Positions 61,264 through 64,000 of a stretch of DNA of 64,000 nucleotides are shown here, piece by piece. The notes under the pieces are model-generated. The model was given only the letters and a program-made list of their open reading frames with translations. It ran no database searches and was not told the origin of the DNA. The position numbers and the translations under genes were made by a program. Numbering within the stretch: the first letter of the stretch is position 1; each line of letters starts with the position of its first letter. Origin of the DNA: Chloroflexota bacterium (lineage in GTDB: Bacteria > Chloroflexota > Anaerolineae > Aggregatilineales > Phototrophicaceae); contig WTGB01000151.1 of NCBI GenBank assembly GCA_011523735.1, forward strand, positions 1-64,000. The letters run 5' to 3'.

Positions 61264-61763
61264 ACGAGTGACATGGGCGACAGCTCGACGGGCGAGTCGG
61301 CGAGTCACCCCAGGAGGTTTCGAATGCAGGCGGAGAGGGGTATGCAATATTGATGAAGACACTGGCGAAAAGGAATGTCGCATGAGCGCCTTGTTCAACA
61401 ACGGAACGTCATCCAAGTTCATGGGAGCGGCTGGGGAGATCGTATTCCAGTCTTTGCCCCGCCTCGATTTCAGCAAACTGTCCTACTTAAGTATTTGTCT
61501 TTAATTCTTTTGCGGCAGCCGCGGCGCCGGAAGGGGGCTTCACCTTAGAAAATCAGGCAGTATCATAGCTTTCATTATTCCGGCATTGTTATCTATTATT
61601 GCGTCGTAGGAGCCGGCATTGGGCCAACCGGCCACGCTCGCGAATACTGACCGCGTTATTCCGAGGCACATAATCGATTACACTCTAAACAGCGCGATAG
61701 CGGACGCAAACACACAGTGTCTGGGTGGACGGAACCACCGTCTTCATTTATTCTATATCCTCT
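61264..61763. other. Region between solute-binding protein and TetR genes
   Basis: Holds the shared 36-bp block (61265-61300) and a partial repeat copy R4 (AAACTGTCCTACTTAAGTAT from 61475). A 40-residue frame at 61383-61504 has AAAGGAA before its ATG but runs into R4; no firm gene. Confidence 0.45.
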
Positions 61764-62363
61764 ATGAAACGGTTGAATCCACGCGCGGTACTTTCACGTC
61801 AGAAACTGGGCAACGCCCTTGTAAGCCTCACGCTGGAGCGCGGCTTCGAGAATCTCACCATCACAGCTGTACGAAAGCGCGCCGAAGTCGGGCATGTGAC
61901 CTTTTACCGCCACTACAGCACCTTGGACGAACTGCTGACCGACGCTTTGCTGACTACGATGCGGAAACTCGACGTACTTCTCCAGCAACAGGAAACCATC
62001 TACGATGAAACGGTAGCGCTGTTCAGATTCGTAAAGGAGCACCAAGATCAGTTTCGTATTTATGTCGATCTTTCGCCGACGCATCCGATCCGCGAAATAC
62101 TGAAGGAGGCAGCGGTCCAGCTCGTCGTCGATCGCTGGGAGGCGAAGGGCGCAAGTCCTGTGCCAATGGACGTGTCGGTCAATCACCTGGTCGAGTCCAG
62201 CTACGCGTTCATCCGCTGGTACCTGAACCACATCAATGACTACACCCCCGAGCAGGTGGCGGACTCTTATGACGCTCTTATCCTGACAGGCGTCGAATTC
62301 AAAGCACTTTCCCGGCGCAAAGACCGGCCCGGCCAGCATTCCACAGAACAGAACGTTGACTGA
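61764..62363 (+). CDS. TetR-family transcriptional regulator
   Basis: 199 residues from ATG 61764 (MKRLNPRAVLSRQKL). The DNA-binding domain spans 12-60: LVSLTLERGFENLTITAVRK, AEVGHVTFYRHYSTLDELLT is the typical TetR recognition helix region. The ligand domain is helical (LVESSYAFIRWYLNHINDYT). It is divergent to the solute-binding protein gene; the TGATACAA-N12-TTGTATCA sites upstream of that gene and at 62.8 kb are the best candidates for its operators. Ligand unknown. Confidence 0.9.
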   Translation: MKRLNPRAVLSRQKLGNALVSLTLERGFENLTITAVRKRAEVGHVTFYRHYSTLDELLTDALLTTMRKLDVLLQQQETIYDETVALFRFVKEHQDQFRIYVDLSPTHPIREILKEAAVQLVVDRWEAKGASPVPMDVSVNHLVESSYAFIRWYLNHINDYTPEQVADSYDALILTGVEFKALSRRKDRPGQHSTEQNVD

Positions 62364-62969
62364 ATCGGGCTACGCCAGGCCCGATCTGTCCTGATCTGGT
62401 TCTACAGCGTTCCCGGCAATCTGCTCAGACATCTGGAAAGTTATTCTCGATCCTGGCTTTCGACAGCTGTAGGAATGATAGATCGGCAAGAATAGATATC
62501 TTGCCTTGCTCACCTCCCCCATGAGCCGAGGCGCTCAGTAGTTTGCTGCGTCTGCGCCAGGAAGAAGGCGGCCGGAACCTGGTCCACTCACAATACGAAC
62601 GCTAAATCGGCCAACTCGCAATAATGTAAGTCACCTTTCCCGATACTGTGTCGAGAACAGCGCTCCCGACCGTGTAGAGCCTTTTGTTTGCCCACAGAAA
62701 TTGTAGCGTCCCTCTTTGTCAATTGACGCCGTTCAGCTTGCGCACCGTAGTCGGAATTCTGAAATGAAGCGCAGATACTTTACACGTTGCCCGATTAAGT
62801 GATACAATTGTACATAGATTTGTATCATTCATTGTGTAAATTCTCTTATACCAAAAAATGATACGGGCCGGTGCGGGATCAGGCAAGAGGCGCGAGCGAG
62901 GGCACCACGTGAAAACTGGCGAAGAAAGGATCATGAATTGATCATCAGTGTCGGGAAAGGAAGCGGGTC
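62364..62969. other. Non-coding stretch with third operator copy
   Basis: No gene seen. It contains the inverted repeat at 62801-62828. Confidence 0.45.
62801..62828. promoter_or_regulatory. TGATACAA-N12-TTGTATCA operator, third copy
   Basis: Perfect 8-bp arms with the same 12-bp spacing as the site in front of the solute-binding protein gene. A further half site (TGATAC) lies 30 bp downstream. It is 140 bp before the small exported-protein gene. Confidence 0.6.
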
Positions 62970-63287
62970 ATGAAGAGGACTCTCAGCAAGAAATCCATCA
63001 TCTTGATTCGCGCCTTGGCAATGCTGGTTGCTGTGCTGCTCAACAATGCTGTTACCACGCGGAGACCATCCCTGATCCAACGTAGCGCAGTCATCAGTGG
63101 AGAGTACGCCGCTGTGCGTGTCATGCCTTCGCGCTTCACCGCCTCAATTGGCGTCTGTTTGCATGGGCAGCGCATCACGGTGCGGATGCCGTCGATATTC
63201 GACTTCTATCGCGCGCGCTGCAATGGAACAGACGGCTTTATTTCCCGCGCGCGCATCACAGTCGCGGACCATGAGAGGGCGAATTGA
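62970..63287 (+). CDS. Small exported SH3-like protein
   Basis: 105 residues. A signal-like N-terminus (KKSIILIRALAMLVAVLLNN) is followed by a ~65-residue beta-rich part (GEYAAVRVMPSRFTASIGVC, FISRARITVADHE) of bacterial SH3 type with two Cys that could pair. GGAAAGGAAG lies near the start. It resembles the SH3 part of the membrane protein at 11-12 kb. Possibly regulated by the TGATACAA site upstream. Confidence 0.5.
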   Translation: MKRTLSKKSIILIRALAMLVAVLLNNAVTTRRPSLIQRSAVISGEYAAVRVMPSRFTASIGVCLHGQRITVRMPSIFDFYRARCNGTDGFISRARITVADHERAN

Positions 63288-63665
63288 ATTCCAGTATAGA
63301 TGCGGGCTGCCTAATGAGGGCGCAGCATCTGTCAAACGATGTGATGTCAATGCTCAACCAGGAAACGGTATATATGTGCGTCCTTGTTCCTCCTCCTTGT
63401 GCAAACCAGCATTAGGCGGCCCGCTTTTATGCCGGAAGCATGCGAATGAAAGTGAGGAGCCTCTAATTGTGAGTTGCCCGCCAATACAGCATCTGGAGTG
63501 CATTGCCAGAGGCGATTGGTTGCTGGTGGTGGTTATTGGCCCGTTGTTCAGCCTGCCGCCTGCGACTCCTGCAGATGAGACCGACAATGGCACGCGCAGA
63601 AACGGGAATATGGAATGAGAAAGTCCGGCTGAACATGCAGTTGGATTCCAAGGTAGGGCGGTTGA
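63288..63665. other. Stretch without a supported gene
   Basis: Open frames on both strands overlap but show no domain or ribosome binding site. Confidence 0.4.
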
Positions 63666-64000
63666 ATGGTTAATTCTGTTCAGGCTCATGTAGAGCAAAC
63701 GGACAAAAGCTTTTCCTTGACGAACGCTGGAGTATTCACCTTCAAAGGGATCACTGAGCTTCTGTTCCAGGATCTCCCATCGGAATCCAGCCGCAGAGTC
63801 TACCGGTATACATTTCAACAGTGGGAGCAATTCGCAGCGCAAAACACTCTCGATTCCATGGACCTGTCCTGTGAAAACATCAAAAGCTTTTTGTTTAGTC
63901 GCGACCTCAGCCACAGTACGCGAATCAGCCGCAAGTCGCACATGCAAAAACTGCTGCGGATGGTGTCCTATTTGGACCCGTCCTTCGGTATCCAGTATAT
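63666..64000 (+). CDS. Tyrosine recombinase/integrase, N-terminus only (window edge)
   Basis: From ATG 63666 the frame is open to the end of the window (~111 residues). It shows the SAM-like core-binding domain: ESSRRVYRYTFQQWEQFAAQ, SMDLSCENIKSFLFSRDLSH, RKSHMQKLLRMVSYLDPS, matching the layout of the integrase at 53.7 kb. The catalytic domain lies beyond the window. With the left-edge integrase this frames the window with recombinases pointing outward. Confidence 0.75.
   Translation, partial: MVNSVQAHVEQTDKSFSLTNAGVFTFKGITELLFQDLPSESSRRVYRYTFQQWEQFAAQNTLDSMDLSCENIKSFLFSRDLSHSTRISRKSHMQKLLRMVSYLDPSFGIQY

Noticed and set aside
63097..63947. Overlapping frames on both strands before the right integrase
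   Set aside because: Neither has a ribosome binding site, domain or sensible composition; one overlaps the integrase start antisense.

Overview
The window looks like accessory DNA (plasmid or integrative element cargo) from a GC-rich bacterium, most likely a member of the Chloroflexota. Support for that phylum: a membrane-anchored SH3-domain protein with a PTPTPT-type linker (11.0-12.2 kb), a Tat-exported orphan solute-binding protein, and an exported-protein N-terminus of the type common in that phylum. No rRNA, tRNA or CRISPR array was seen. Tyrosine recombinases sit at both edges (1-646 leaving left; 63666-64000 leaving right), and a third complete one lies at 53.7 kb.

Layout. 0-1.7 kb: truncated integrase, decayed toxin-antitoxin remnants, HNH nuclease. 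1.8-9.8 kb: a defence island with two ubiquitin-like conjugation systems: a minus-strand multiubiquitin/E1/DUF6527 operon, a divergent XRE + ImmA/IrrE regulator pair, then a plus-strand type II CBASS operon (CD-NTase, E2-E1 Cap2, JAB Cap3, nuclease-SAVED Cap4). 10-13 kb: small hypothetical genes, a membrane protease-like protein and an XRE regulator. 13.7-19.1 kb: an SOS-type mutasome operon (imuA, imuB, DUF6504, dnaE2) with a LexA-like box inside its promoter. 19.8-30.0 kb: a helicase / DUF1156 methyltransferase / HEPN-DUF499 ATPase defence module of the Hma kind with a duplicated gene tail behind it. 30.6-34.1 kb: a large nuclease-STAND-like ATPase. 34.1-40.4 kb: replication and partition genes (RHH protein, ParA, a TOPRIM/zinc-finger primase, ParB-like) with repeat clusters that could be an origin or parS. 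40.4-47.6 kb: toxin-antitoxin modules, including a duplicated RelE-like/Panacea-like pair that brackets an OLD-family ATPase and a DUF2130 protein.

48.2-53.3 kb is a minus-strand operon of mostly unknown small proteins. Five of its translation starts are preceded by the same ~46-bp leader, and one of its genes is a divergent DnaN-like sliding clamp interrupted by a single in-frame amber codon. 53.7-64 kb: integrase, a SRAP protein, a prim-pol-like replication protein, a TetR regulator and a Tat-exported solute-binding protein, with a ~100-bp repeat family at module borders and a TGATACAA-N12-TTGTATCA operator found at three places.

The most unusual points are the repeated start-associated leader, the amber-split sliding clamp, the side-by-side ubiquitin-like systems with their shared regulatory gap, the nuclease-STAND protein, and the operator/promoter cassette shared by unrelated genes.
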